A model generated the notes under the pieces. It did not search any database. It was not told the origin of the DNA and saw only the letters and a program-made list of their open reading frames with translations. Below, one piece after another: positions 31,885 to 39,106 of a stretch of 45,070 nt of DNA; the stretch's first letter is position 1, and each line of letters opens with the position of its first letter. The translations under genes were made by a program, and so were the position numbers. Source of the DNA: an uncultured Dehalococcoidia bacterium (GTDB taxonomy: Bacteria; Chloroflexota; Dehalococcoidia; Lucifugimonadales; UBA1127); the NCBI GenBank assembly GCA_913049785.1, contig CAJWXP010000016.1, positions 1-45,070 of the forward strand, written 5' to 3'.

Positions 31885-31946
31885 GGGTCACTCCTGGCCG
31901 GATGGGTCGAAGTCTTGAACAGACGTGATGACGTGGAGGGAATGAA

Positions 31947-32171
31947 TTACAAGCCGAAATCCTGATCCAACCAATACTCGAAGACCTTCATGGGCTTGGT
32001 CTCGCCATCGAAGAGGACGGTGTACACCTGCTGGGCATCGGCGGTGGATTTGCCATGTGGAATCGACATGTAGTTGACGTCGACTACTTCCCCAGCCTGG
32101 CCCCACATGCCCATTGGGGCGTCAGGGTGGTTGCGGATGCAGACGCGCATGGGAGGTTCGTACAACGGCAT
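31947..32171 (-). CDS. Small SH3-like protein (nitrile-hydratase beta C-terminal-like)
   Basis: A 74-residue protein with the pattern RVCIRNHPDA, WGQAGEVVDVNYM, QQVYTVLFDGE and VFEYWLDQDF. This follows the SH3-like barrel at the C-terminus of nitrile hydratase beta subunits (GxRVRV...RGxxGxV...EPLYTVRFD...VxLWExYLEP). The rest of the subunit and its alpha partner are absent. The gene at 32301-32534 is a paralogue (YTILFDNGFIEQIWERNL). The family link is my own pattern reading and moderately sure; function unknown. No clear ribosome site precedes the ATG. Confidence 0.6.
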   Translation of the reverse strand: MPLYEPPMRVCIRNHPDAPMGMWGQAGEVVDVNYMSIPHGKSTADAQQVYTVLFDGETKPMKVFEYWLDQDFGL

Positions 32172-32300
32172 TGGAACTCAAGATAGCGAGATGCCGGGGA
32201 TGATACCCACACGAACAGAGGAAATCAAGTGAGGAAAGGTGTGAAACAACTGGGGAGTGGAAGCGATGACGCAATAAAACATTAGGAAGCGCCGCGGCGA

Positions 32301-32534
32301 TTAGTCTTCTATCAAGTTACGTTCCCAGATCTGCTCTATGAATCCGTTATCGAAGAGGATGGTGTATAGCGGCTCCAGGCTAGATTGGGCTCTGCCCGTT
32401 GCATGGTCATTAGAGACACCCGAGTCGATCACCAACGTGATGGTGCCGGGCTTGTCATATTGTTCTTCTCTGAGGGTCGTGTCGTCGTTGGGGCCCTTGG
32501 TCATGACCCTTTGCCCTGTTGAAAACCGCGACAT
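32301..32534 (-). CDS. Small SH3-like protein, paralogue of the 74-residue gene
   Basis: A 77-residue protein with FSTGQRVMTKG, KPGTITLVID, SLEPLYTILFDNG and IEQIWERNLIED. It shares the nitrile-hydratase-beta-like SH3 pattern with its neighbour at 31947-32171; EPLYTILFD is particularly close to the family phrase. AAGGAG precedes the ATG at six bases. It appears to be a free-standing barrel, perhaps a protein-protein or metal-delivery module as in nitrile hydratase activators, which is speculation. Confidence 0.65.
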   Translation of the reverse strand: MSRFSTGQRVMTKGPNDDTTLREEQYDKPGTITLVIDSGVSNDHATGRAQSSLEPLYTILFDNGFIEQIWERNLIED

Positions 32535-32665
32535 GGGTACTCCTTTGGTCGTTATATCTTCGGCTAGTCTATCAAATGATTACGTGTTGCACTCAATGAC
32601 CGCGTTGTAAGCCCGCGTGAGCACCGACGGATAGAGCGAAGGCCTGGCTTCAGGACTAACCCTCA

Positions 32666-32878
32666 CTAATCCAGCTCAGGCAGTTTGATGTCCCATTTGT
32701 CGCCGAGCTTGAAAGTGAGGTATATCAACGAAGGGGCTCCGACGATCAGGAAGGGCAGGTCCCACCACTCCCCGTAGCTGAAGCCGTAGATCAGGGGCAC
32801 AACCAGACACGCTACACCGCCGATCATGATGGCAAACCATGCAACGTATTAACCTATGCGCTTTAATACGCGATTCAT
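32666..32878 (-). pseudogene. Small two-helix membrane protein with in-frame TAA
   Basis: The frame opens MNRVLKRIG, meets TAA at codon 10 (32849-32851), and continues in the same frame for 60 residues of clearly protein-like sequence: AWFAIMIGGVACLVVPLIYG (helix 1), EWWDLPFLIVGAPSLIYLTF (helix 2), then a charged end KLGDKWDIKLPELD. Either a short internal start (ATG in FAIMIGG) is used or the gene is broken by a single nonsense change. The YGEWWDLPFLIVGAP layout resembles small integral proteins of unknown function. No ribosome site is evident. Confidence 0.5.
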
Positions 32879-32907
32879 GGGGTGATGGTACCACGGGGTC
32901 AATGCTG

Positions 32908-32951
32908 CTTAAGTAACCGTCAGGGATATGGGTGTCCCGACCTGTCGGGAC
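32908..32951 (-). repeat. Stem-loop-tail element R1
   Basis: First of three related intergenic elements. On the minus strand the hairpin GTCCCGA-CAGG-TCGGGAC (32934-32951) is followed by ACCCATATCCCTGACGGTTA and CTTAAG. The hairpin starts at the last base of the 35-residue gene's stop codon. It has the same length (44 bp) as R2. Confidence 0.7.
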
Positions 32952-33058
32952 TAGCCCTGCGCGGCGAACCAGAGGAGCCAGCTAAGCGCCGCCAGGCCGA
33001 TGAGCCCGAACACCAGCTTGTTGGAGAACCGCGCTCGTTTGGGTGGTTTTGATGACAT
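32951..33058 (-). CDS. 35-residue single-pass membrane protein
   Basis: A tiny gene: basic N-terminus MSSKPPKRARFSNK, then one membrane helix (LVFGLIGLAALSWLLWFAA) ending AAQG. Basic-in, one-span topology is typical of small bacterial membrane peptides that tune larger complexes. Only a weak ribosome site (AGGC) is present. The stop codon abuts the hairpin of repeat R1. No homologue recognised. It is closely spaced with the next gene (33071), so they may be co-transcribed. Confidence 0.5.
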   Translation of the reverse strand: MSSKPPKRARFSNKLVFGLIGLAALSWLLWFAAQG

Positions 33059-33070
33059 GGATTCGCCTGC

Positions 33071-33256
33071 CTAGAGTCTTAAGTCTGCTGAGTATTGCAC
33101 ACGCACGACGTGGCTATCGTTGGCCTCTTTGGCGTGACGTTTGGCCACCTGCGACTGAAAAGCGTCTGCCGCATTTTCCAGCTCCTTGCCCTTGAGATCG
33201 ACATCCTTGGTCAACTCAAAGGCGCACTGGATACACCAGGCCTGTAACGTCCGCAT
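33071..33256 (-). CDS. 61-residue small protein with CxxC-type pair
   Basis: A soluble protein with a near-N-terminal CIQC motif (MRTLQAWCIQCAFELT; C8 and C11), then a charged helical body ending VVRVQYSADLRL. The CxxC and adjacent His residues could bind a metal or be redox-active; nothing more can be said. GAGGAG lies four bases before ATG 33256. A longer frame to 33463 exists but covers the start region of the neighbouring gene and lacks a ribosome site. No family recognised. Confidence 0.6.
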   Translation of the reverse strand: MRTLQAWCIQCAFELTKDVDLKGKELENAADAFQSQVAKRHAKEANDSHVVRVQYSADLRL

Positions 33257-33309
33257 GGGGCTCCTCACACAAATGCCTTTATGAAGGATAGCATGGAAAG
33301 CTTCCTTAG

Positions 33310-33534
33310 CTAAGCCAGTGCCTCTAGGCGACTTCGCGCCATGAACCGTTGGAGCGCTACTGCCGCCCATATCGCCTCGATGACCGTGATGGGGTACACC
33401 TCTGAAAGACCGCTGTAGACCGATGTACCCGCCGAGGCCAGGGCGAACACCAGCACGTACCACCGTGAGCGCGGCTCCAGCCAGTACGAAGCCATCATGA
33501 TCGCCACCACGATTGAGCCAAATACCGTCAGCAT
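33310..33534 (-). CDS. 74-residue membrane protein
   Basis: A small integral membrane protein with three hydrophobic stretches: MLTVFGSIVVAIMMASYWL, YVLVFALASAGTSVYSGL and VIEAIWAAVALQRF. The pattern resembles small CBU_0592-like proteins but I cannot be firm. GAGGAGGG lies before the start; ATG 33534 has better spacing than the in-frame GTG 33537. It is part of the small leftward gene series. Function unknown. Confidence 0.6.
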   Translation of the reverse strand: MLTVFGSIVVAIMMASYWLEPRSRWYVLVFALASAGTSVYSGLSEVYPITVIEAIWAAVALQRFMARSRLEALA

Positions 33535-33669
33535 CACGTCCCTCCTCTGTGCTAGCTATTGTACGAGATGGGTAAAGGAGGCGGATTTGTGGCTAGGGTA
33601 GGTATAACTCAGCGTCTGGCAGCGACAGCGAAATGGCGAACCAAAACGAGCGACGTGACGGAAGTAGCT

Positions 33670-34852
33670 CTAGCTGCTGACCCGCCATCGGCCCTTCTGT
33701 GGCGCGACCGAAAAGTCCCACGTGCTGCCCGTCTCCTGGTCGGTATATACGCCGTCAGACGCCACAAACGTTAACGACTGCCCGTCGAAAAACGGCGAGT
33801 AGACAGCGCCGCCGGAGCCACTCTCTCGACTGAACACCACCACAGCTTGGCCGCCCAAGGTGTCGTGGACATCGCGTCACCCAGCAGTTCCACGGGGTAG
33901 GCTTTTTCAACGTCCCCTATCTTGACTGTGACCACCACCGTGGACGCCGGGATGCTGGTATCGATGGCGTCTTCGTCAACGGGGAACGGGAATCGGTAGT
34001 CATCAACAAGGGGCTTGTACCTGCGAAACGGGTCGCTCTCGTATCGCTGATTGGTGATCGCCGGCCAGCCCTGGTCGCGCGACAGCACCAGCGTGTCCGG
34101 GTGCTTTGCCAGCCAATCGCTCCACGTCGCCATGACGGATGGCATCACATCCAGACGCGTGTCCGTCAGCGGTCCGACGATCGCTTCGCCGCCTACCTGG
34201 AACCAGTAGGAGCCTGTCTGGTGGTCGAACATCACTAGGTTGTTCTGGCATAGGGCGCTGGTGTTGCCGAAAAGCAGCGTCTCGCCGTTCACGCGCCTAT
34301 CGAAGACCACACCGCTGCCGCTGAGAGGACAATAACTGATGAGCACCGGGCGACCATCGATGATGTCGTTCACAAGGTCATGGAAGTTCAGGAACTTGAT
34401 GGGGTAGGCGTAGTCCGCCGTCTCACCCCAATGCCGATGACAAGCTCGTCCGGAAAGAGGTAAATGCCGCCATCCGGCCCCTCGTAGTTCGGCTGGTACA
34501 CCGGACGGAGGCGGTCACGCAGCGACGTTATCTGCGTTTCTGAAGTCTCTGAGAGTCGCACGAAACCCCCGTTGAACGTATCGAACACCACATCTTCCAG
34601 CGGAACATTGTGGATGCTGGTGTCCACCGGCGGAGGTGGCCCTGATGGCAGTTCTGGCCCAGGTCGAGGCGTTGGTGCAGTAGGCGTCGACACCGGTTCG
34701 GCGGTTGAAATGACAGGTTCAGACGTCGCTGTCGGTGGCGCCACTGAGGATTGTGTCACGTCGTCGCTGCCGCACGCCACCGCAAGCAACGCAATCGTTA
34801 CAACGGCATATGCCAACAGGCTACGAGTAGACCGCCAGGTGCGTAAGCTCAT
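33670..34852 (-). pseudogene. DUF3179 lipoprotein with two frameshifts
   Basis: Three overlapping frames together spell one DUF3179 protein of about 390 residues. The first part has a lipoprotein signal (LLAVAC), a Pro/Thr-rich linker and LFPDELVIGIG. After a shift near the C4 run at 34426-34429 the second continues ETADYAYPIKFLNFHDLVND, PVLISYCPLSGSGVVFDRRV. After another near 33872-33880 the third continues TLGGQAVVVFSRESGSGGAV and ends FTVQ-like YTDQETGSTWDF. The family phrases YCPLSGSG and ETGSTWD are clear. DUF3179 is an exported domain of unknown function found in bacteria and archaea. ATG 34852 has AGGAG seven bases upstream. Sequence errors or true decay are both possible. Confidence 0.75.
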
Positions 34853-34907
34853 GGATAACTCCTGAACCTTTGATGCGAACTGGTAATGGCAGATACATTT
34901 CGCCATC

Positions 34908-34951
34908 CTTAGATAACCGTCAGGTAGCTTGGGTCCAGGGTCTCACCCTGG
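34908..34951 (-). repeat. Stem-loop-tail element R2
   Basis: On the minus strand, hairpin CCAGGGT-GAG-ACCCTGG (34935-34951), then ACCCAAGCTACCTGACGGTT and ATCTAAG. The tail CTGACGGTTA matches R1 and R3, the hairpin arms do not, so the structure is kept while the arm sequence changes. It lies 56 bp before the DUF3179 ATG. Confidence 0.65.
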
Positions 34952-35114
34952 TTGACATGGGTAAGGCTGGCTAGGTACCATGCCTCCTAACGAATCTCCT
35001 CGCAGGCGCGTATAGCCCGTAGTGCAACTATTGCGTCCTCGTTTGTAGAAATTCGTGCTCATAATCACACCACGTTTCGTATTAGGAAACTGTTGGAATC
35101 AAGGGAGGATGCCA

Positions 35115-35984
35115 TTGCGCCCTATTGAATATGTAGCGGCTAAGACTGTGCAAGAAGCCGTGAAGTCCCTGGCAGAGAAGGGTGATGCTGCGCGGCCCCT
35201 CGCGGGCGGTACGGACATTATCGTTCAACTGCGAGGTGGCAGAAGGCAGCTTGACCGTCTGGTCGATATGAAGGCCATTCCTGAGCTGAACGAGCTTACA
35301 TATAACGCCAGTTCGGGACTGCGCATCGGCGCTGCGGTTCCATGCTATCGCGTCTACGGCGATGCCGCGGTCGCCAGCGCCTACCCCGGCCTCATCGATG
35401 CAGCGTCACTAATCGGCGGCATCCAGATCCAGGGGCGAGGCTCTATTGGCGGAAACCTCTGCAACGCAGCACCCAGCGGCGACACCATCCCGGCCCTCAT
35501 CGCCCACAGCGCCGTTGCTGAGATCGCTGGACCTGGCGGCAACCGTGAGGTGCCCGTAGAGGACTTCTGCACGGCACCTGGTAGGACGGTCCTTCAATCG
35601 GGCGAAATCCTGGTAGCCATCCGCGTTCCGGCACCAGCAGCCCACTTCGGAGCGTGCTACATACGCTTCATCCCAAGGAATGAAATGGACATTGCTGTTG
35701 TTGGCGTCGGGGCCTCCATGGTCCTGGACGGCAATAAGGTCACTGCCTGCCGTATAGCCCTGGCGTCTGTTGCGCCGATACCGGTGTACGCAACAGCGGC
35801 AGGCGCTGCCCTGGTAGGCAAAGAGGCCACAGAGGAAAACATCAACGCGGCGTCGGAAGCAGCTCAAGCCGCTGCCACCCCCATCTCAGACATGCGTGGC
35901 ACGGCAGAGTACCGCACCCACCTCATTGGTGTGCTGACTCGCCGGGCATTGCAATCCGCTATCCAGCGCGCGAAGGAGGCCTAA
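35115..35984 (+). CDS. Molybdenum hydroxylase FAD subunit (CoxM/XDH-B type)
   Basis: A roughly 290-residue FAD-binding subunit of a xanthine-dehydrogenase-family enzyme; it passes electrons from the [2Fe-2S] subunit to an acceptor. FAD motifs are ARPLAGGTDIIVQLRGG near 30-45 and IQIQGRGSIGGNLCNAAPSGD near 100-120. The start is odd. The strong AGGGAGG (35102-35108) directly touches ATG 35109, while the in-frame TTG at 35115 sits six bases away, which is ideal. I therefore prefer TTG. First gene of a medium-small-large operon, with 2 bp to the next gene. Confidence 0.9.
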   Translation: MRPIEYVAAKTVQEAVKSLAEKGDAARPLAGGTDIIVQLRGGRRQLDRLVDMKAIPELNELTYNASSGLRIGAAVPCYRVYGDAAVASAYPGLIDAASLIGGIQIQGRGSIGGNLCNAAPSGDTIPALIAHSAVAEIAGPGGNREVPVEDFCTAPGRTVLQSGEILVAIRVPAPAAHFGACYIRFIPRNEMDIAVVGVGASMVLDGNKVTACRIALASVAPIPVYATAAGAALVGKEATEENINAASEAAQAAATPISDMRGTAEYRTHLIGVLTRRALQSAIQRAKEA

Positions 35985-35986
35985 CT

Positions 35987-36472
35987 ATGGCAGCTGTAAA
36001 GACCCACGTACGAACGACACTAAACGGAGAGGCCACAGAGTATCTCTGTGAGCCCAACCAGAGCCTGTTGGAAGTCCTACGGGACGTCCTCTTCCTGACC
36101 GGCACCAAAGAGGGCTGCAATGATGGCAACTGCGGCGCATGCACAGTCAACATGGACGGACGCATCGTGGATTCCTGCCTTGTCCTTGGTGTTGAAGCTG
36201 AGGGCTCTGATATCCTGACCATTGAAGGTGTAGCTACTCCGGAAGGACTGCACCCCATCCAGCAGGCATTCCTGGAAAACGCTGCCCTGCAGTGCGGCAT
36301 CTGCACACCGGGGTTCATCGTTGCAAGCAAGGCTCTTCTTGAGAAGGAGCCCAACCCGTCCGAGGCGAGGGTTCGCCATTGGCTGGCAGGAAACCTCTGC
36401 CGATGCACGGGCTATGACAAGATCGTCAAGGCGGTTGTGGACGCGGCGAACACTATGGGGGGGAAGAAGTAA
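35987..36472 (+). CDS. Molybdenum hydroxylase [2Fe-2S] subunit (CoxS type)
   Basis: A 161-residue iron-sulfur subunit with two clusters. The plant-ferredoxin-like cluster is bound by C44, C49, C52 and C64 (GCNDGNCGACTV), and the second, in the four-helix domain, by C103, C106, C138 and C140 (LQCGICTPGFI, LAGNLCRCTGY). It relays electrons from the molybdenum site to FAD. The last base of its stop is the first base of the next ATG (36472), so small and large subunits are translationally coupled. Confidence 0.95.
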   Translation: MAAVKTHVRTTLNGEATEYLCEPNQSLLEVLRDVLFLTGTKEGCNDGNCGACTVNMDGRIVDSCLVLGVEAEGSDILTIEGVATPEGLHPIQQAFLENAALQCGICTPGFIVASKALLEKEPNPSEARVRHWLAGNLCRCTGYDKIVKAVVDAANTMGGKK

Positions 36473-38766
36473 TGACGACAGTAGACAAGAAGAAGTACAA
36501 GGTCATTGGCACATCGCCCATCCGGCACGATGGAGCGGACAAGGTGACTGGCAGGGCCGTCTACGGCATCGACTACCACATGCCAGGCATGCTGTGGGGC
36601 AAGATCCTTCGCAGCCCCCATGCCCACGCAAAGATCAAGAGCATAGATGCCAGCAAGGCGCTGGCGCTCCCCGGCGTCCATGCTGTGGTTACAGGCAAGG
36701 ACATGGCTGTTGCCGCGGACATAGAGGTTGAGGCTGGTGAGACTTCCCTGAACTACATGCATCTCAGTGATAACGTGATGGCCAGGGACAAGGCGCTTTA
36801 CAAAGGCCACGCGGTTGCTGCCGTAGCAGCTGATACCCAGCACATCGCGGAAGAGGCTCTGGCTCTCATCGATGTTGACTACGAAGTGCTGACTCCGGTG
36901 CTGAACGGCAGGGAAGGCATGAAGGCGGATGTGCCGCTGATCCACCCTGACCAGACTACCAAGGTCATGGCCTTTCGGTTCGATCCAGGTACAGACACAG
37001 GGGAGAAGAGCAACGTGGCTGGAAGGTCGCAGCTCAAGCTCGGTGACATCGATGCCGGGTTCAAGGAAGCCGATTTCATCGTTGAGCGTGAGTTCACCAC
37101 CTCCTGGGTCCACCAAGGCTACATTGAAGCCCAGAACGCCACGGCTCACTGGAACAACGACGACAACATCACGGTTTGGAACAGCAGCCAAGGCACCTTC
37201 AACCAGCGCCAGTTGATGGCAGAGATATTGAAGCACCCTGTCTCTCAGATCAAAATGGTCCCCCTGGAGATCGGCGGCGGGTTTGGCGGCAAGATCCCGG
37301 TGTATCTGGAAGTCCCTGCTGCCATGCTTTCAAAGAAGACAGGCCACCCCGTCAAGATGACCATGACGCGCACAGAGGTCTTCGAAGGCACCGGCCCGGC
37401 TTCCGCTGCCCAGATGAAAGCCAAGGTTGGCGCGACAAAGGACGGGCGCATCACTGCCGCCTACGCGGAGCTGGTCTTTGAAGCAGGCGCATTCCCGGGC
37501 TCAGCAGTGGGCGCAGGTGCCCAGGGGATGTTCACCGCGTACAACATTGAGAACATATTGATCGACGGCTATGACGTAGTCGTCAACAAGCCGAAGTCGG
37601 CGGCCTATCGCTCGCCCGGCACACCACAGGCCTGCTTCCCTGCCGAAGCCGTCATCGACGAACTGGCAGAGCTGGTAGGCATGGACCCCCTGGATTTCCG
37701 TATCAAGAACGCCGCTAAAGAGGGCGATCGACGCGCAGACGGTGTACAGCATCCCGAGATGGGTAACCTGGAGTGCATGGAAGCGCTGAAGGCCAGCGAC
37801 CACTACAAGTCTGACCTTGGTGGTCCAAACCGTGGCCGTGGCGTAGCTTCCGGCTATTGGGGCAACGCAGGAATGCCCGCAAGCTGCTCCATCGCCATTA
37901 ACGCGGACGGCACAGTCAGCCTCGCCGAGGGTTCACCGGACATCGGTGGCTCACGGACATCTATCGCAATGATGTGTGCGGAGGCGTTCGGTATCGCCGC
38001 AGAAGACGTCCATCCCAGCATCAAGGACACTGACTCCATTGGATACAACGGCCTCACGGCCGGTAGCAGCACTACCCTTCGCAATGGGTGGGCAGTCTTT
38101 GAGGTCACCAACCAGGCGATCGAGCTGATCAAGGCACGAGCTGCCCGACTGTGGGAAACGGAACCTGAGAACGTGGACTTTGCCGATGGTGTCTTCTTCT
38201 CCAAGGCGGAGAAGGAACTCAAACTGACGTTCAAGGAGATGGCTGGCAAATTGATGGAGACCGGTGGCCCAATCTCCGTTGCTGCTTCGGTCGCTCCTCG
38301 AGGCGCTGGCCCGTCCTTCACCACACACATGGTCGACGTGGAAGTCGATCCGGAGACCGGCAAAGTAGACATCCTCCGATACACAGCCGCCCAGGATGTG
38401 GGCACTATGATCCACCATGACTATGTGGAGGGACAGGTACAGGGCGGCACGGCACAGGGCATCGGTTGGGCATTGAACGAAGAGTACTTCTATGACGATA
38501 AAGGCCAGATGCTCAATTCTAGTTACCTGGACTACCGCGTCCCCACCATGCTCGACCTTCCCATGCTTGACACGATCCTCGTAGAGCATCCGAACCCGGA
38601 TCACCCCTTTGGTGTCCGAGGCGTGGCTGAGATTTCCGTAGTACCACCGCTGGGAGCCCTGGCCAACGCCATCTATGCAGCTGTGGGCGTCCGCATGCGC
38701 GACCTGCCAATGGCACCGCACAAGATAGTAAAAGCCCTTCAGGAAAAGAACGGAAAGACCAAGTAG
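36472..38766 (+). CDS. Molybdenum hydroxylase large (molybdopterin) subunit
   Basis: A 764-residue catalytic subunit of the xanthine dehydrogenase family binding the Mo-pterin cytosine dinucleotide. Motifs are the N-terminal RHDGADKVTGRAVYGIDY, GGGFGGK at 268-274, and the catalytic base E720 in FGVRGVAEISVVPP. The active-site loop is AAYRSPGTPQA (Y379-R380-S381), not the AYRCSFR of form I CO dehydrogenase nor AYRGAGR of form II, so a CODH call would be wrong. The substrate is probably an aromatic or N-heterocyclic compound or aldehyde. Hydroxylase genes of this kind are frequent in SAR202-type genomes. Four bases separate it from the MoaD-like gene. Confidence 0.93.
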   Translation: MTTVDKKKYKVIGTSPIRHDGADKVTGRAVYGIDYHMPGMLWGKILRSPHAHAKIKSIDASKALALPGVHAVVTGKDMAVAADIEVEAGETSLNYMHLSDNVMARDKALYKGHAVAAVAADTQHIAEEALALIDVDYEVLTPVLNGREGMKADVPLIHPDQTTKVMAFRFDPGTDTGEKSNVAGRSQLKLGDIDAGFKEADFIVEREFTTSWVHQGYIEAQNATAHWNNDDNITVWNSSQGTFNQRQLMAEILKHPVSQIKMVPLEIGGGFGGKIPVYLEVPAAMLSKKTGHPVKMTMTRTEVFEGTGPASAAQMKAKVGATKDGRITAAYAELVFEAGAFPGSAVGAGAQGMFTAYNIENILIDGYDVVVNKPKSAAYRSPGTPQACFPAEAVIDELAELVGMDPLDFRIKNAAKEGDRRADGVQHPEMGNLECMEALKASDHYKSDLGGPNRGRGVASGYWGNAGMPASCSIAINADGTVSLAEGSPDIGGSRTSIAMMCAEAFGIAAEDVHPSIKDTDSIGYNGLTAGSSTTLRNGWAVFEVTNQAIELIKARAARLWETEPENVDFADGVFFSKAEKELKLTFKEMAGKLMETGGPISVAASVAPRGAGPSFTTHMVDVEVDPETGKVDILRYTAAQDVGTMIHHDYVEGQVQGGTAQGIGWALNEEYFYDDKGQMLNSSYLDYRVPTMLDLPMLDTILVEHPNPDHPFGVRGVAEISVVPPLGALANAIYAAVGVRMRDLPMAPHKIVKALQEKNGKTK

Positions 38767-38770
38767 GACT

Positions 38771-39046
38771 ATGGCAACGGTCTGGATACCCACTCCGTAC
38801 CGTGACCTTGTCGGCGGCGTAGAAACGGTTGTCGTCGCAGGGTCGACGGTGCGTCAGATTACGCGCAACCTGGACACGGCCTACCCCGGGTTCTGGGAGC
38901 GGTTGGTGGACGACGAGACCGACCGTATCCGCCCAGGGATTGCCGTGGTCATCAACGGTGTTGTGATAGGGACTGCCCTCTATGAGCCCGTAGGGGAGAA
39001 CGATGAGGTGCACTACCTCCCCGCTATAGCCGGTGGGCAGTCTTAG
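38771..39046 (+). CDS. MoaD/ThiS-family ubiquitin-like protein with C-terminal GGQS
   Basis: A 91-residue beta-grasp protein of the MoaD/ThiS type. The fold pattern is VETVVVAGSTVRQITRNL, then RPGIAVVINGVVIG and ENDEVHYLPAIAGGQS. Normal MoaD ends in the Gly-Gly that is adenylated and thiocarboxylated. Here two residues (Q90, S91) follow G88-G89, so activation would need prior trimming, as known for QbsE-type carriers processed by JAMM proteases. It lies four bases after the molybdenum hydroxylase large subunit, which suggests a link to cofactor sulfuration, although a different sulfur-transfer role is possible. Confidence 0.75.
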   Translation: MATVWIPTPYRDLVGGVETVVVAGSTVRQITRNLDTAYPGFWERLVDDETDRIRPGIAVVINGVVIGTALYEPVGENDEVHYLPAIAGGQS

Positions 39047-39106
39047 GCTGTTTTGCTCCTGCGGGTACCTAAGAGTGTAGTCATAATTAGGCCAGGTGAG
39101 GTTTGA

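Noticed and set aside
15349-32851. In-frame TAG/TAA codons as evidence of stop-codon reassignment or selenocysteine/pyrrolysine insertion
   Set aside because: Ordinary genes here end with TAG (recF, mutS2, EamA, TSUP) and with TAA and TGA. The interrupted genes have no common context or recoding structure, and none of the stops is TGA.
34952-34992. 12-codon leader peptide (MVPSQPYPCQPG) before hairpin R2 and the DUF3179 gene, suggesting attenuation
   Set aside because: The ribosome site is only one base from the ATG, the hairpin has no T-tract, and there is no codon bias for a single amino acid. Chance is likely.
36472-38766. Aerobic CO dehydrogenase (coxL) annotation
   Set aside because: The active-site loop is AYRSPG, not AYRCSFR or AYRGAGR.
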